The notes under the pieces were generated by a model that worked only from the letters and a program-made list of their open reading frames with translations, ran no database searches and was not told where the DNA came from. Positions 38,952 through 48,109 of a stretch of DNA of 64,000 bases are shown in pieces; the stretch's first letter is position 1, and the number at the start of each line of letters is the position of its first letter. A program made the position numbers and the translations under genes. Source of the stretch: Clostridiales bacterium (lineage in GTDB: Bacteria > Bacillota > Sulfobacillia > RBS10-35); NCBI GenBank assembly GCA_018729555.1, contig JAHHQG010000026.1, positions 403,269-467,268 on the forward strand, written 5' to 3'.

Positions 38952-40418
38952 GTGACGGCAGGTTTGATGATGAGCCTCTTTCTGGCGGCCATCGATGGTA
39001 CCATCGTGGCCACCGCCATGCCCGCCATCGTGGGGGAGCTTCAGGGGTTTGGCCTCTACCCGTGGGTAGCCAGCCTCTACCTTCTGGTCTCCTCCGCCAC
39101 GGTGCCCATCTACGGGAAATGGTCCGACATCCGGGGGCGACGGGAGGTGCTTTTCGGCGGGATCCTCCTCTTCCTTTTGGGTTCGGTCCTCTGCGGCTTT
39201 TCCCAGTCCATGGGCCAGCTCATTTTCTTCCGGGCCCTCCAGGGGTTGGGTGCAGGAGCCATCATGCCCGTGACCCAGACCATCATTGGGGATATCTACA
39301 GCTACGAAGAGCGGGCCCGGATGCAAGGCTACTTCAGCAGCGTGTGGGGCATCAGCGCCTTGGTGGGTCCCGCCCTGGGAGGATTTCTCGTAACGGTCCT
39401 CTCCTGGCGCTGGGTGTTCTTGGTCAACCTTCCCGTCGGCCTGCTCGCCTTTTTCCTTCTCCTGCGGTTTTACGAAGACAAGGCCCCCCGCCACGGCCGC
39501 CGGGTGGACTACCTGGGCGCGGCCCTTTTGGCGACGGGCGTCTCCAGCCTGATGCTCTTTTTGCTCCAGGGGCGCCAGTGGGGGTGGACGTCTTTCCCGA
39601 GCCTCTTTTTGCTGGCCCTTTCCCTGGTGCTCCTCTTTCTCTTCGTCCTTCAGGAAAGGCGGTTTCCCGAGCCCCTCTTACCGGTGATCCTCTTCACCGA
39701 GAGGGTCATCTGGGTGTCCAACCTGGGAGGCCTTCTCATGGGGATGCTCATCGTCGCCATCAGCTTTTCCCTCCCCATCTTCATGGTGGGAGCCCTGGGC
39801 CACTCCCCGGCCCTGGCAGGGACGGTGGTGGCGTCGGTCTCCATCGGCTGGCCCCTTTTCAGCACCATCAGCGGTAGGTTGGGTCTGCGGACGGGCTTTC
39901 GCTTTACGGCCATCCTGGGGACCCTCTTCACGGCCCTGGCGTCCCTTTGGCTTTACGGCATCAGCCTTAGCACCTCGCCCCTCTACCTGGCCGCAGGGGC
40001 CTTTCTCATGGGGGCAGGTCTGGGCCTCTCCACCACCAGCTTCATCATCGAGATTCAGGCGGTGGCGCCCCCCCATCTTCGGGGGGTGGCCACCGCCAGC
40101 CAGCAGTTTGTCCGCCAGGTGGGTTCCGCCCTGGGTCTGGCCCTTATGGGGGCTGTCCTCTATTCTCTCTTCCTGAGCCACCTGGATACCGCCACCCTTC
40201 GGGCTCTGGGAGGCACCCAGGGCGCCCTTTCGGCGGTGGACCACCTCCTGGACGTGGCCCAGCCCCAGCCCCTTCCGGCCGGGATCGAAGGAAGCCTGGC
40301 CCAGGCCCTCTTGGTGGGCACCCGGGGGGTTTACCTCTTCACCCTGGCGGTGTCGTTGGCCGCCTTCCTGACGGTGCTCTTCTTTCCTCGGAGGAGAGGC
40401 AACGCCTCGGAAGGTTAA
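38952..40418 (+). CDS. DHA2-family MFS drug exporter
   Basis: A 488-residue protein with 14 predicted membrane helices. SLFLAAIDGTIVATAMPAIV is motif D1 of the 14-helix DHA2 group. GKWSDIRGRREVLF is motif A, and GPALGGFLVTVLSWRWVFLVN motif C. Similar to EmrB/QacA-type exporters. The GTG at 38952 is the first start in frame and lacks a convincing ribosome site, so the N-terminus is uncertain by a few residues. Confidence 0.88.
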   Translation: MTAGLMMSLFLAAIDGTIVATAMPAIVGELQGFGLYPWVASLYLLVSSATVPIYGKWSDIRGRREVLFGGILLFLLGSVLCGFSQSMGQLIFFRALQGLGAGAIMPVTQTIIGDIYSYEERARMQGYFSSVWGISALVGPALGGFLVTVLSWRWVFLVNLPVGLLAFFLLLRFYEDKAPRHGRRVDYLGAALLATGVSSLMLFLLQGRQWGWTSFPSLFLLALSLVLLFLFVLQERRFPEPLLPVILFTERVIWVSNLGGLLMGMLIVAISFSLPIFMVGALGHSPALAGTVVASVSIGWPLFSTISGRLGLRTGFRFTAILGTLFTALASLWLYGISLSTSPLYLAAGAFLMGAGLGLSTTSFIIEIQAVAPPHLRGVATASQQFVRQVGSALGLALMGAVLYSLFLSHLDTATLRALGGTQGALSAVDHLLDVAQPQPLPAGIEGSLAQALLVGTRGVYLFTLAVSLAAFLTVLFFPRRRGNASEG

Positions 40419-40464
40419 CGGAAGAGAAGGTTCGCGGGGGGGTGGAAGGCGGTACAGGCTTGCG

Positions 40465-40500
40465 CCGCCGAGGGTTCACGAGGCGGTTGTGTTTTTGCGT
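40465..40500 (+). terminator. Possible terminator after the DHA2 exporter
   Basis: CCGCC (40465-40469) and GGCGG (40482-40486) can pair, followed by TTGTGTTTTTGCGTTTTTT. The stem is only 5 bp with a 12-base loop, so efficiency is doubtful; the T-rich part also overlaps the next promoter. Confidence 0.35.
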
Positions 40501-40509
40501 TTTTTGGGT

Positions 40510-40525
40510 ATCATGAGAGCATGAT
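40510..40525 (+). promoter_or_regulatory. Palindrome ATCATG-N4-CATGAT overlapping a -10 box
   Basis: A perfect 6-4-6 inverted repeat overlaps TATCAT (40509-40514), a possible -10 element with TTGTGT 16 bp upstream. It lies 20 bases before the start of the adjacent regulator gene, so it is a good candidate for its own operator. Confidence 0.5.
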
Positions 40526-40544
40526 GGTCCGGAGGAAGAAGCCC

Positions 40545-41231
40545 ATGAACCTAACGGAACGGCGCAAGGAATTCCTGCGCCATGTGGTAGAGCTTTATCG
40601 GAAAACGCGCCTACCGGTCCACTACCCATCTCTCGCCAAGACCCTGGGGGTCAGCAAGTGGACGGCCTACGACGTGCTCAGGGAACTCGAAAGATTGGGT
40701 TATCTGATGCGCCATTACACCCTCACCCCCGGTGGGGTGGGTCGCTCCCACGTGGTCTTCAGTCCCAGCCGCAAGGCGCTGCAGATTTTCGATCCCAAGG
40801 AGGCGTCGGAAGAGGGAGAGGGGTACCAGGAGTGGAGGGCGGTCAAAGAGAAAGTCCTTTCCACCCTTAGGCAGGCCGCATCGGAGGAGCGCCTGCAAGA
40901 AGTGCTGGACACGGTTTTAGGCGAATTTTACCAAGCCAAATCGCCTGTGGCGCGGGCGGCATGGTCCATCGCGTTGTTCCTGGCCTATGTACGCCAGCTA
41001 GGCCATAAGGGCCGCACAGCCATCCAGAGGCTCATGGCTCATGCTCCGGGAGGAAAAACGCGCCTAGTCCTTCTGGCGGGGGCGGTCCTCGGAATGTGGG
41101 CCCAAGAGAAAGATGGCTTTTGGGAGGAAAAGCTGGCTGACTTATTGAGGGAGCATGTTCCTTTCCTCCTTCGGCTCACGGACGAGGAGGCCAGCCTGCT
41201 GGATCCCTTGTGGCAGGAAAGCGGCCTTTGA
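40545..41231 (+). CDS. Winged-helix transcriptional regulator
   Basis: A 228-residue protein. The N-terminal winged helix has LPVHYPSLAKTLGVSKWTAY with the wing YLMRHYTLTPGG. The C-terminal 140 residues are helical and not assigned to a family; they may sense a ligand or dimerise. ATG 40545 is preferred over 40521 because GGAGG lies nine bases before it. Its position ahead of the MMPL transporter genes suggests it controls them; the intergenic gap of 69 bp contains TTTGGGATACCC, partly repeating the GGGTATC upstream of the regulator. Confidence 0.65.
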   Translation: MNLTERRKEFLRHVVELYRKTRLPVHYPSLAKTLGVSKWTAYDVLRELERLGYLMRHYTLTPGGVGRSHVVFSPSRKALQIFDPKEASEEGEGYQEWRAVKEKVLSTLRQAASEERLQEVLDTVLGEFYQAKSPVARAAWSIALFLAYVRQLGHKGRTAIQRLMAHAPGGKTRLVLLAGAVLGMWAQEKDGFWEEKLADLLREHVPFLLRLTDEEASLLDPLWQESGL

Positions 41232-41300
41232 GGCGCCAGGGCTCTCTTTGTCGCCCCTTATTTTTGGGTTATTTGGGATACCCGTAGGAAGGTGGGAACT

Positions 41301-43427
41301 GTGCTGGACTGGTTGGCCCGATGGGTGGTGCGAAACCGAATCCTTATCGTTGCCCTCTCCGCCCTTCTCCTCATTCCGTCGGTCTATGGGATGAGCCGCA
41401 CGAAAACCAACTACGACATTCTGGCCTACCTCCCCGAGTCGCTACCCTCCGTCCAAGGCCAAAAGATCCTGAATGATACCTTCGGTTACGGAGCCACCGC
41501 CCTTCTCCTGCTTAGAGATACGAGCGACGGGGAAGCGGAAAACCTTAAGAAGCGCTTGGAGCAGGTGAAGGGCGTGGCCGCCGTCACCTGGATCAGCGAC
41601 CTGGCCGATTTGGCCATCCCAAAAGAGTTTTTGCCTGCCGACCTGGTGGACCAGTTTTACTCCGGAGACAGCACCTTGATGCAGATCCAATTTGAAGAGG
41701 AGGCTTCATCCCTCCAAACGGAAAAAGCGGTTCAACAGATCAAAGGCGAACTGGAGGATCTTTTTGGACCAAGGGCCTATCTGGCCGGGACACCGCCGAT
41801 GCTGGCCGAGCTGCGGGCGCAGGTGGAAAAGGAAATGCCCCTTTATTCGGTTGCGGCCATCCTCCTGACCCTGACGCTCCTGGTCTTCACCCTTCCTTCC
41901 TTTCTCCTGCCCCTATTGATCCTCCTTTCCATCGGGGTGGCCATCGTCTACAACCTGGGGCTTTCCTACTGGCTCAACCAGTCCATGTCGTACATCACGG
42001 CGGCCGTGGCCGGTGCTCTGCAGCTGGGTGTCACCATGGACTTTTCCATCTTTCTGGTCCACCGGTATGGGGAAGAACGACAACAGAAAGATAAAGAAGA
42101 AGCCATGGCGGATGCCATCCGCTTTACCGCCCAAGCCATCCTGACCAGCGCCGCCACCGCTATGGCAGGTTTTTTGGCCATGACCACCATGGCCCTTGGG
42201 ATCGGGGGTGACCTAGGGGGCACGATGGCGCGGGGGGTCTTCATCAGCGTCGTCATGATTTTGACCCTCCTGCCTTCCCTGATCCTGATCCTGGAACCCT
42301 GGGTGGAGCGCGTCCGCCATCGGCCTTTGCTCCCCAGGTTCGCCCGCCTCGCGCCATGGATCGCCCGGCACCCCAGGCCCCTCTTCCTTCTGTTCTTGCT
42401 CCTCTTCCTTCCGGCTTTGCTGGGCTACTCATCGGTAGATGTGGTCTATGATATCAATCGCCTCATGCCCCAGAGCCTTCCGTCGGTGCGAAATCTGGCG
42501 GTCATCCAGGAGCAATTCCCCACGACGGAATCGGCTTTTCTTGTCATGGACAGCACCCTTAGCCCGTGGGACCGAGAAGAGGTGCAAAAGAAGATCGAAG
42601 CCCTCCCCGGCGTTACAAGGGTGATGGGCCTGGAGAACCTGGCGGACCCTGCCGTCCCCGATCCTTTTATCCCGGATCACGTAAAGGACATGTTTACCAA
42701 GGACGGCTACCACCTGGCCATGATCCAGCTGGCTTACGGGGCCTATGACGAGGGAATGACCCGGATGATCCGCGAAGCCGAGGCGGTGCTTCGCCCTTAC
42801 GCCGGGCATGCTTTCTTTACGGGCCAACCAGTTTTGGAAAATGACTTGATGGCCGTCGTCAGAGAAGACAGCCGCCGGGTTGACCTTGTGTCTGTCGCCG
42901 CCATCTTCGCCATCATCCTGGTGGCATTCCGGTCCCTCGCTCTACCGATTCTTTTGGTGGGCGCCATCGAGCTGGCCATCTTGTTTAATCTGGGGCTGGA
43001 CTTTTATCTGGGCCGCAGCATGCCTTTCGTGGGCACCTTTGCCATCGGCGCCATCCAGTTGGGGAGCACCATCAACTACGCCCTCCTCCTGGTGACCCGT
43101 TTTCGCGAAGAGTTGCAGCGGCAGGGAGGCCAAAACCCCGGGGAGGCCATGGTCCGAGCCATCCGTACCAGCGGCGGCGCCATCGTAACCAGCGCCCTGG
43201 CCCTTTCCGGGGCGGTGGTGGGCATCTGGATCACCACGGACATTCCCGTCCTGAGCGATCTGACCTTCATGATTGCCCGCGGTGCCCTCATTTCCCTGGC
43301 GGTCATCCTATTCTTGCTGCCTGCCGTCCTCCTGACCCTCCAAGGTTTCATCGCCCAGACCACGTGGAACTGGCCCAAACCGGCTTCCCGTATGGCCAAA
43401 GAACAGGAAGGGAGTGCAGCCCGATGA
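41301..43427 (+). CDS. MMPL/RND-family membrane transporter
   Basis: A 708-residue protein with twelve predicted helices in two homologous halves. Each half has one helix, a large external domain and five further helices. GALQLGVTMDFSIFLVHRYGEE and IGAIQLGSTINYALLLVTRFREE are the two equivalent helix 4 motifs; the first has the Asp typical of MMPL proteins, the second Asn-Tyr. GTG 41301 follows AGGAAGG by eight bases. Likely exports lipids or hydrophobic compounds; the substrate is unknown. Confidence 0.85.
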   Translation: MLDWLARWVVRNRILIVALSALLLIPSVYGMSRTKTNYDILAYLPESLPSVQGQKILNDTFGYGATALLLLRDTSDGEAENLKKRLEQVKGVAAVTWISDLADLAIPKEFLPADLVDQFYSGDSTLMQIQFEEEASSLQTEKAVQQIKGELEDLFGPRAYLAGTPPMLAELRAQVEKEMPLYSVAAILLTLTLLVFTLPSFLLPLLILLSIGVAIVYNLGLSYWLNQSMSYITAAVAGALQLGVTMDFSIFLVHRYGEERQQKDKEEAMADAIRFTAQAILTSAATAMAGFLAMTTMALGIGGDLGGTMARGVFISVVMILTLLPSLILILEPWVERVRHRPLLPRFARLAPWIARHPRPLFLLFLLLFLPALLGYSSVDVVYDINRLMPQSLPSVRNLAVIQEQFPTTESAFLVMDSTLSPWDREEVQKKIEALPGVTRVMGLENLADPAVPDPFIPDHVKDMFTKDGYHLAMIQLAYGAYDEGMTRMIREAEAVLRPYAGHAFFTGQPVLENDLMAVVREDSRRVDLVSVAAIFAIILVAFRSLALPILLVGAIELAILFNLGLDFYLGRSMPFVGTFAIGAIQLGSTINYALLLVTRFREELQRQGGQNPGEAMVRAIRTSGGAIVTSALALSGAVVGIWITTDIPVLSDLTFMIARGALISLAVILFLLPAVLLTLQGFIAQTTWNWPKPASRMAKEQEGSAAR

Positions 43428-44956
43428 AAAGGACGTCACGCCTGGTAGCCGTGATAACCATGATGGCTCTTGCCTTGTGGCCCTCGGGCTCCACCTTTGC
43501 CCAAGAGCCCACGGAGATCATCGATCAGCAGACAGTCTACGGCCTTTTGCGATCCGATGGCAGCGTGCAAAAGATCATCGTGGTGGATTGGATCCACGTG
43601 AAAGGTCAGGGGCCCGTCACGGTGCGTATCCCTGGACCCCGGGAGAAGGTCACCAATCTGAGCGGACCCGAGCTCCCCAGGCTTCAGGGCAACGACATCC
43701 TTTGGACCTTCGAGGTGAACGGCGCCCATGACTTCTTCTACTCCAGCGAAACTTCCAAGCCCTTGCCCGTCGACATATCCATTACCTACAAACTGGACGG
43801 TCGGCCTGTTGAGGCCCAAGATCTGGCCGGAAAGGACGGTAGGCTGCAAATCGAAGTCCACCTCACCGCCAGGGAGAAAAAAGTGCAGACCGTGACCTAT
43901 CATGATGAGACGGGAAAACTCCGCTCCATCGACAAGGAGCTATATGTCCCGTTCCTCGCCATGGTGAGCGCCAACATCCCCGTGGATCGTTTCGAGGATA
44001 TCGACACCCATGGCGCCACAACCGTGGTGACGGGGAAAACCATGAGTGCCACCTGGATGGTGGTCCCGAACCCCGAGGCTACCGTCACCTTGGAGATGAC
44101 GGGGAAGGCCATTGAGCTGGATCCCTTGACCATCACTCTCCTTCCCGGTTTGCCGCCCCTGCCGCCGGTTCCTCTGGACCCTTCCCTTTTGGAACAGGTG
44201 GCCGAAGGGATTCAGAGCCTCTCTTCCGCCTTGGACCAGCTGGACGGGGGAGCTGCCGGCCTCTCGACAGGGCTTGGGAAGATGGAGTTGGGTTTGCGCC
44301 AGCTGCACGAAAGCCTCCAGAAGCTGCAGCAGGCGGCGGGTGCCCAAGCCATGTTGCTGGAGCAGTTGCGGTCCTCCCATGAACAGCTGATGGCCCTCGC
44401 GAAGGAGCTCCAGGAGGCTGCCTCCGAGAACCCACAGCTGCAAGGAAGGCTTCAGCCTCTGGTTGAAGGTTTGTACAAGGAACAGCAAATCTTGATGCTG
44501 CTGACGGAGGGTGGAACATGGCAGGGCCAGCCTTTCCCAAGTTTTAAAGATCTCCAGGGAGGCCTCCAGGCGGCAGGCGATGGCGCCGGTCAAATGGCGG
44601 GAGCCCTTCACCAGTCGGCCGCAGGTGCCAGCCGGTTATCCGGGGGCCTTCAGGAGCTGGCGCGGGGAACCTCCGGCATGAGCACTCAGCTCCAATCCGG
44701 GCTAGCCCAGATTAGGCAGGGCCAGGCCGTCATGGAAGCAACCCAGAGGCTGGCAGAGGGCTATGACAGCTTTATCGGCAAACCTTCCGGGGCCAAGGGG
44801 GATGTGCGTTTCATCCTGAAGACGGAAGAAATCCGGGCGCCCCAACCCGAGTCTCCTCAGGGATCGCCTGCCGCCACCGCCCCCGAGGCTTCTCAGAAAC
44901 CCACTTCCCTTTGGGAGATGATTCGGTCCTTCTTCCTTCGCCTCTTTCAGCGCTAA
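43424..44956 (+). CDS. Secreted coiled-coil protein, partner of the MMPL transporter
   Basis: A 510-residue protein with a signal peptide (about 1-26). A beta-rich N-terminal domain (about 30-240) is followed by coiled-coil repeats of the YhgE/Pip type, such as LDGGAAGLSTGLGKMELGL and GASRLSGGLQELARGTSGM. The Pro/Ala-rich tail ends in EMIRSFFLRLFQR, an amphipathic or membrane-contacting helix. ATGA coupling to the transporter gene suggests a periplasmic-side adaptor or wall-spanning partner. Function inferred from context only. Confidence 0.65.
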   Translation: MKRTSRLVAVITMMALALWPSGSTFAQEPTEIIDQQTVYGLLRSDGSVQKIIVVDWIHVKGQGPVTVRIPGPREKVTNLSGPELPRLQGNDILWTFEVNGAHDFFYSSETSKPLPVDISITYKLDGRPVEAQDLAGKDGRLQIEVHLTAREKKVQTVTYHDETGKLRSIDKELYVPFLAMVSANIPVDRFEDIDTHGATTVVTGKTMSATWMVVPNPEATVTLEMTGKAIELDPLTITLLPGLPPLPPVPLDPSLLEQVAEGIQSLSSALDQLDGGAAGLSTGLGKMELGLRQLHESLQKLQQAAGAQAMLLEQLRSSHEQLMALAKELQEAASENPQLQGRLQPLVEGLYKEQQILMLLTEGGTWQGQPFPSFKDLQGGLQAAGDGAGQMAGALHQSAAGASRLSGGLQELARGTSGMSTQLQSGLAQIRQGQAVMEATQRLAEGYDSFIGKPSGAKGDVRFILKTEEIRAPQPESPQGSPAATAPEASQKPTSLWEMIRSFFLRLFQR

Positions 44957-45299
44957 AGGCTGATGGAGGAGGGACTTCCATGGACCCCTGGCGTGGGTTC
45001 GGTCCGCCGGGGGTCTTGTCGTGTCAGGGATGTTCCTCCTCGGCCGATGGTTGGAGATCGCCTCTGGCTAGCGTCTGGCCAGCAAAAAGCCGTCGGGAAC
45101 TGCCATCGACAGAATTTTCCGATCTCTTCTTCGGCGGGCAATGCTGAGGGACGGAAGCCGGCTGTCGCTTGCCACGCCGCGGGAGCCCATCGGCCCGGCA
45201 CGGGCTGAAGGCCAGGCCGCCCATGGGATGGACTCCCGGAAATGCCCGGTAAAAGGCCTCCGTGCTATACTTCCTGAAGCGGGAGGAGGGGATGGCGCC
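44957..45299. other. Gap of about 340 bases with no confident gene
   Basis: Between the MMPL operon and the cysteine desulfurase gene. It holds one short open frame with a good ribosome site (44980-45147, listed separately) and a -10-like TATACT near 45266 that may belong to the desulfurase promoter. I saw no riboswitch, T-box or known small RNA in it. Confidence 0.5.
44980..45147 (+). CDS. Possible small protein, 55 residues
   Basis: ATG 44980 follows GGAGGAGGG at seven bases, the strongest reason to list it. The product has a CQGC motif and a C-terminal FGGQC but no recognisable domain or membrane helix. It is 23 bases after the MMPL partner gene. It may be spurious. Confidence 0.3.
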   Translation: MDPWRGFGPPGVLSCQGCSSSADGWRSPLASVWPAKSRRELPSTEFSDLFFGGQC

Positions 45300-46460
45300 A
45301 TGATCTACCTGGATAACGCCGCCACCACTCGGCCCCATCCCGAAGTGGTGGCCGCCATGGAGAAAGCCCTGACGGTTTCCTTCGGCAACCCAAGCTCGGC
45401 CCATGCCGTGGGGATGGAGGCCTACCGGTTGGTGGAGGAGGCCCGGAAGAGCATCGCCCTTTCCTTGGGGGTGGAACGGCAGGAGCTCGTCTTCACCTCG
45501 GGCGGGACGGAAGCCAACAACCTGGCCCTTTTGGGCGCGGCCCAGGGAGCTCCTCCCAAAAGGCGGCGCATCCTGACCTTAGCCATTGAGCACGACTCGG
45601 TCCTAAAGCCCCTGGAGCACCTGGCGCGGCAAGGCTTTACCGTCGAGATGATCCCCCTCCACCCCGACGGCCGGTTCATCCCCGAGGAGCTGCGGGCCCG
45701 CCTGGCGCCAGACGTCTTCTTGGTCTCCATGGGGCTCATCAATAACGAAGTGGGCACGTGGCAGGATATCGAAACGGCGGGGCGGATCCTCCAGGAGATG
45801 GAACCCAAACCCCTCTTCCACATCGATGCCATCCAGGCATGGGGGAAAGTCTCCCTGCGCCCGGCCTTCCGGTACGGGGATCTGGTCTCCTTGAGCGGCC
45901 ACAAGATCCACGGTCCCAAAGGTGTCGGCGTCCTCTGGAAGCGCCCCGGGGTGGCCCTGACGCCCCTTCTCTTCGGCGGCGGCCAGGAGGAGGGGCTGCG
46001 GTCGGGGACGGAAAACGTGCCGGGGATCGTGGGACTGGGAAAGGCGGCCCAGCTCCTTCCGGAGGTGTCCTGGCGGGATGAAGGGCTGTTGGAAAAAAAG
46101 CTCTTTTTGTGGGAAGAAATCCGGAAGCTGCTGGGGGATCAGGCGGTGGTCAACGGGCCTTCCCCGGAGGAGGGAGCGCCCCACATCCTCAACATCTCGG
46201 TCCCGGGGATCGGGGGAGCTGTATTGGTGGAGGCTCTTTCCCAAAGAGGCGTCTATGCCTCCACGGGGTCGGCCTGCAGCACCCGCCACATGGAAGCGGG
46301 AAGGGTCCACCGGGCCCTGGGGCTTCCGGCGGAACGGGGGGCCAGCGCCCTTCGGCTGAGCCTTTCCCGGGGGACGACCCTGGAGGATCTCCAGGAGGCA
46401 GCCCAGCGCCTGGCGGAGGCTGTGAAGGAACTGGCGCCGGTGATGAAGAGGCGGAGGTGA
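45300..46460 (+). CDS. Cysteine desulfurase (NifS/IscS family)
   Basis: A 386-residue PLP enzyme mobilising sulfur from cysteine. It has YLDNAATTRPHPEV, FTSGGTEANNLAL, His98 in AIEHDS, the PLP Lys202 in SGHKIHGPKG, and Cys326 in STGSACST as persulfide carrier. The ATG follows GGGAGGAGGGG. Immediately followed by thiI, as with NifZ of Bacillus, so the likely sulfur acceptor is ThiI for tRNA 4-thiouridine and thiamine. Confidence 0.93.
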   Translation: MIYLDNAATTRPHPEVVAAMEKALTVSFGNPSSAHAVGMEAYRLVEEARKSIALSLGVERQELVFTSGGTEANNLALLGAAQGAPPKRRRILTLAIEHDSVLKPLEHLARQGFTVEMIPLHPDGRFIPEELRARLAPDVFLVSMGLINNEVGTWQDIETAGRILQEMEPKPLFHIDAIQAWGKVSLRPAFRYGDLVSLSGHKIHGPKGVGVLWKRPGVALTPLLFGGGQEEGLRSGTENVPGIVGLGKAAQLLPEVSWRDEGLLEKKLFLWEEIRKLLGDQAVVNGPSPEEGAPHILNISVPGIGGAVLVEALSQRGVYASTGSACSTRHMEAGRVHRALGLPAERGASALRLSLSRGTTLEDLQEAAQRLAEAVKELAPVMKRRR

Positions 46461-46463
46461 CCT

Positions 46464-47633
46464 ATGCGGGAAGGGATCCTGGTCCGGTACGGCGAGGTGG
46501 GCCTAAAGGGCCAGCAGCGAAGCCGCTTTGAAAAAGCCCTGGTGCGGGAGATCCTGCGGGCCACGGGGCTTCCACCGCAGCAGGTGGAGCGGACGTCGGG
46601 ACGCATTTGGCTGTGGCCGAGGGAAGAGGACATGCCGGAGGTCCTGGCGGCCGTGACCCGGGTTTTCGGGGTGGTTTCCGCCAGCCCCGTCCTGGAAGTG
46701 GAGGCCCACTGGGATGCCATGGTGAAGGGCGCCCTTTTGATGGGGGAACGGGCCAAGGCCAAGGGCGCCCTCACCTTCAAGGTGGAAGCCCGAAGGAGCG
46801 GGAAGACCTTCCCCCTCACCTCCCCGGAGATCGCCCAAAAGGCGGGGGCCGTCCTGGCGCGGGAGCTCAACTGGCCGGTGGACATCCACCATCCCGAGGC
46901 CACCATCACCATCGAGGTGCGGGAGAAGGCCTACGTCTTTTCCGAGACGGTGGCCGGGCCCGGGGGCCTTCCCCTGGGCACCGCCGGGAGGGGGATGCTC
47001 CTCCTTTCCGGCGGCATCGATAGCCCCGTGGCGGGGTGGCTGGCGGCCCGCCGGGGCCTCTACCCCATCCCCGTCTACTTCTACACCCCGCCCTTTACCA
47101 GCCCTTGGTCCTGGGAAAAGGTGAAGGACATCGTGGAAGTCCTGGCGAAATGGATGGGGCCTCTCCCCCTCTACACCGTCCCCTTTACCAAGATCTCTCA
47201 AGGCATCTTCGCCAGAGCCCCGGAACGGCTGGGAACCATCCTCATGCGGCGGTTTATGGTGCGGGTGGCGGGGAGACTGGCGGAGCGGGAGGGGGCCCAA
47301 GCCCTCATCACCGGAGAGAACCTGGGGCAGGTGGCCAGCCAGACCCTGGAGAGCATGGCGGTGGTGGAAGAAGCTTCGCCCCTCATGGTGCTGCGGCCCC
47401 TCCTCACCTTCGACAAGCAGGAGATCATCCAGAAGGCCCGGGAGATCGGCACTTATGACATCAGCATCCGGCCCTATCTGGATTGCTGCAACGTCTTTTT
47501 GCCCCGGCGCCCCGCCACCCGGCCTTCCCTGGAGGAGGTCCTTCGCGCCGAGGAAGGCCTCCCGGTGGAGGAGTGGGTGGAAGAAGCCGTGGCGCAGGTG
47601 GAGCGGCAGGACATCCCGGCTCTCCAGGTTTAA
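46464..47633 (+). CDS. thiI: tRNA 4-thiouridine sulfurtransferase ThiI
   Basis: A 389-residue protein: ferredoxin-like and THUMP domains in the first 165 residues, then the PP-loop LLSGGIDSPVAGW (181-193) that adenylates tRNA U8. It ends without a rhodanese domain, as in Bacillus ThiI. DCCNVFLPRRPATRPS supplies a C-terminal Cys pair. Starts three bases after the desulfurase gene. Confidence 0.95.
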   Translation: MREGILVRYGEVGLKGQQRSRFEKALVREILRATGLPPQQVERTSGRIWLWPREEDMPEVLAAVTRVFGVVSASPVLEVEAHWDAMVKGALLMGERAKAKGALTFKVEARRSGKTFPLTSPEIAQKAGAVLARELNWPVDIHHPEATITIEVREKAYVFSETVAGPGGLPLGTAGRGMLLLSGGIDSPVAGWLAARRGLYPIPVYFYTPPFTSPWSWEKVKDIVEVLAKWMGPLPLYTVPFTKISQGIFARAPERLGTILMRRFMVRVAGRLAEREGAQALITGENLGQVASQTLESMAVVEEASPLMVLRPLLTFDKQEIIQKAREIGTYDISIRPYLDCCNVFLPRRPATRPSLEEVLRAEEGLPVEEWVEEAVAQVERQDIPALQV

Positions 47634-47680
47634 AGGCTGGGCTTCCGGCATAGAAGTGTCCCGTCAGGGGGTGTAAGCCG

Positions 47681-48091
47681 GTGGCACAGCTGCGGGATCT
47701 GGCGGCGGCCCTCCGCCAGGAGGAAGAACCCCTCCTCCGCCGATATCAGGATCTGGCTCAGGCGGCGGGAACCGCCATCGAGAAGGAACTGGTGCGGCAT
47801 CTCACGGAGAGCCAGGAGTTCCAGCTGGCGTTCCTGGAGCTTTTGCTCCATCCCCTTCCCGACACCTTTCACTGCTTCGCCAAGATCAGCGACGACGACG
47901 TGAAACTGCGGGAGGGACCCGGCGCCGGCCACGGAGAGGTTCAGATCCTCCGCTACGGGACGCCCTGCCTCTGGATCGATACCGTCGGCCTGTGGGTGCA
48001 GGTGCAACTGCCGTCGGGGATCCGGGGATATGTCTTCAAGGATTATGTCGCCTGTGAGGGGGGCGGCGCAGGGCGAAGCCTCCGCCGTTGA
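47681..48091 (+). CDS. Helical plus SH3-like protein of unknown function
   Basis: A 136-residue protein. Residues 1-65 are predicted helical (LRDLAAALRQEEEPLLRRYQ). Residues 66-125 look like a bacterial SH3 fold (VKLREGPGAGHGEV, then WVQVQLPSGIRGYVFKDYV). No signal peptide, so it probably acts in the cytoplasm. GTG 47681 after AGGGGG. It lies just upstream of the htrA gene. Confidence 0.6.
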   Translation: MAQLRDLAAALRQEEEPLLRRYQDLAQAAGTAIEKELVRHLTESQEFQLAFLELLLHPLPDTFHCFAKISDDDVKLREGPGAGHGEVQILRYGTPCLWIDTVGLWVQVQLPSGIRGYVFKDYVACEGGGAGRSLRR

Positions 48092-48109
48092 AGTACAATA
48101 CCTCGTGAT

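Noticed and set aside
40428..40436. A further copy of the leader motif AGGTTCGCG near 40.4 kb
   Set aside because: A 9-base match is expected about once by chance in a window of this size, and nothing else links the two places.
44957..45299. T-box, riboswitch, SRP RNA or RNase P RNA before the cysteine desulfurase gene
   Set aside because: None of the conserved sequence blocks of these RNAs was found.
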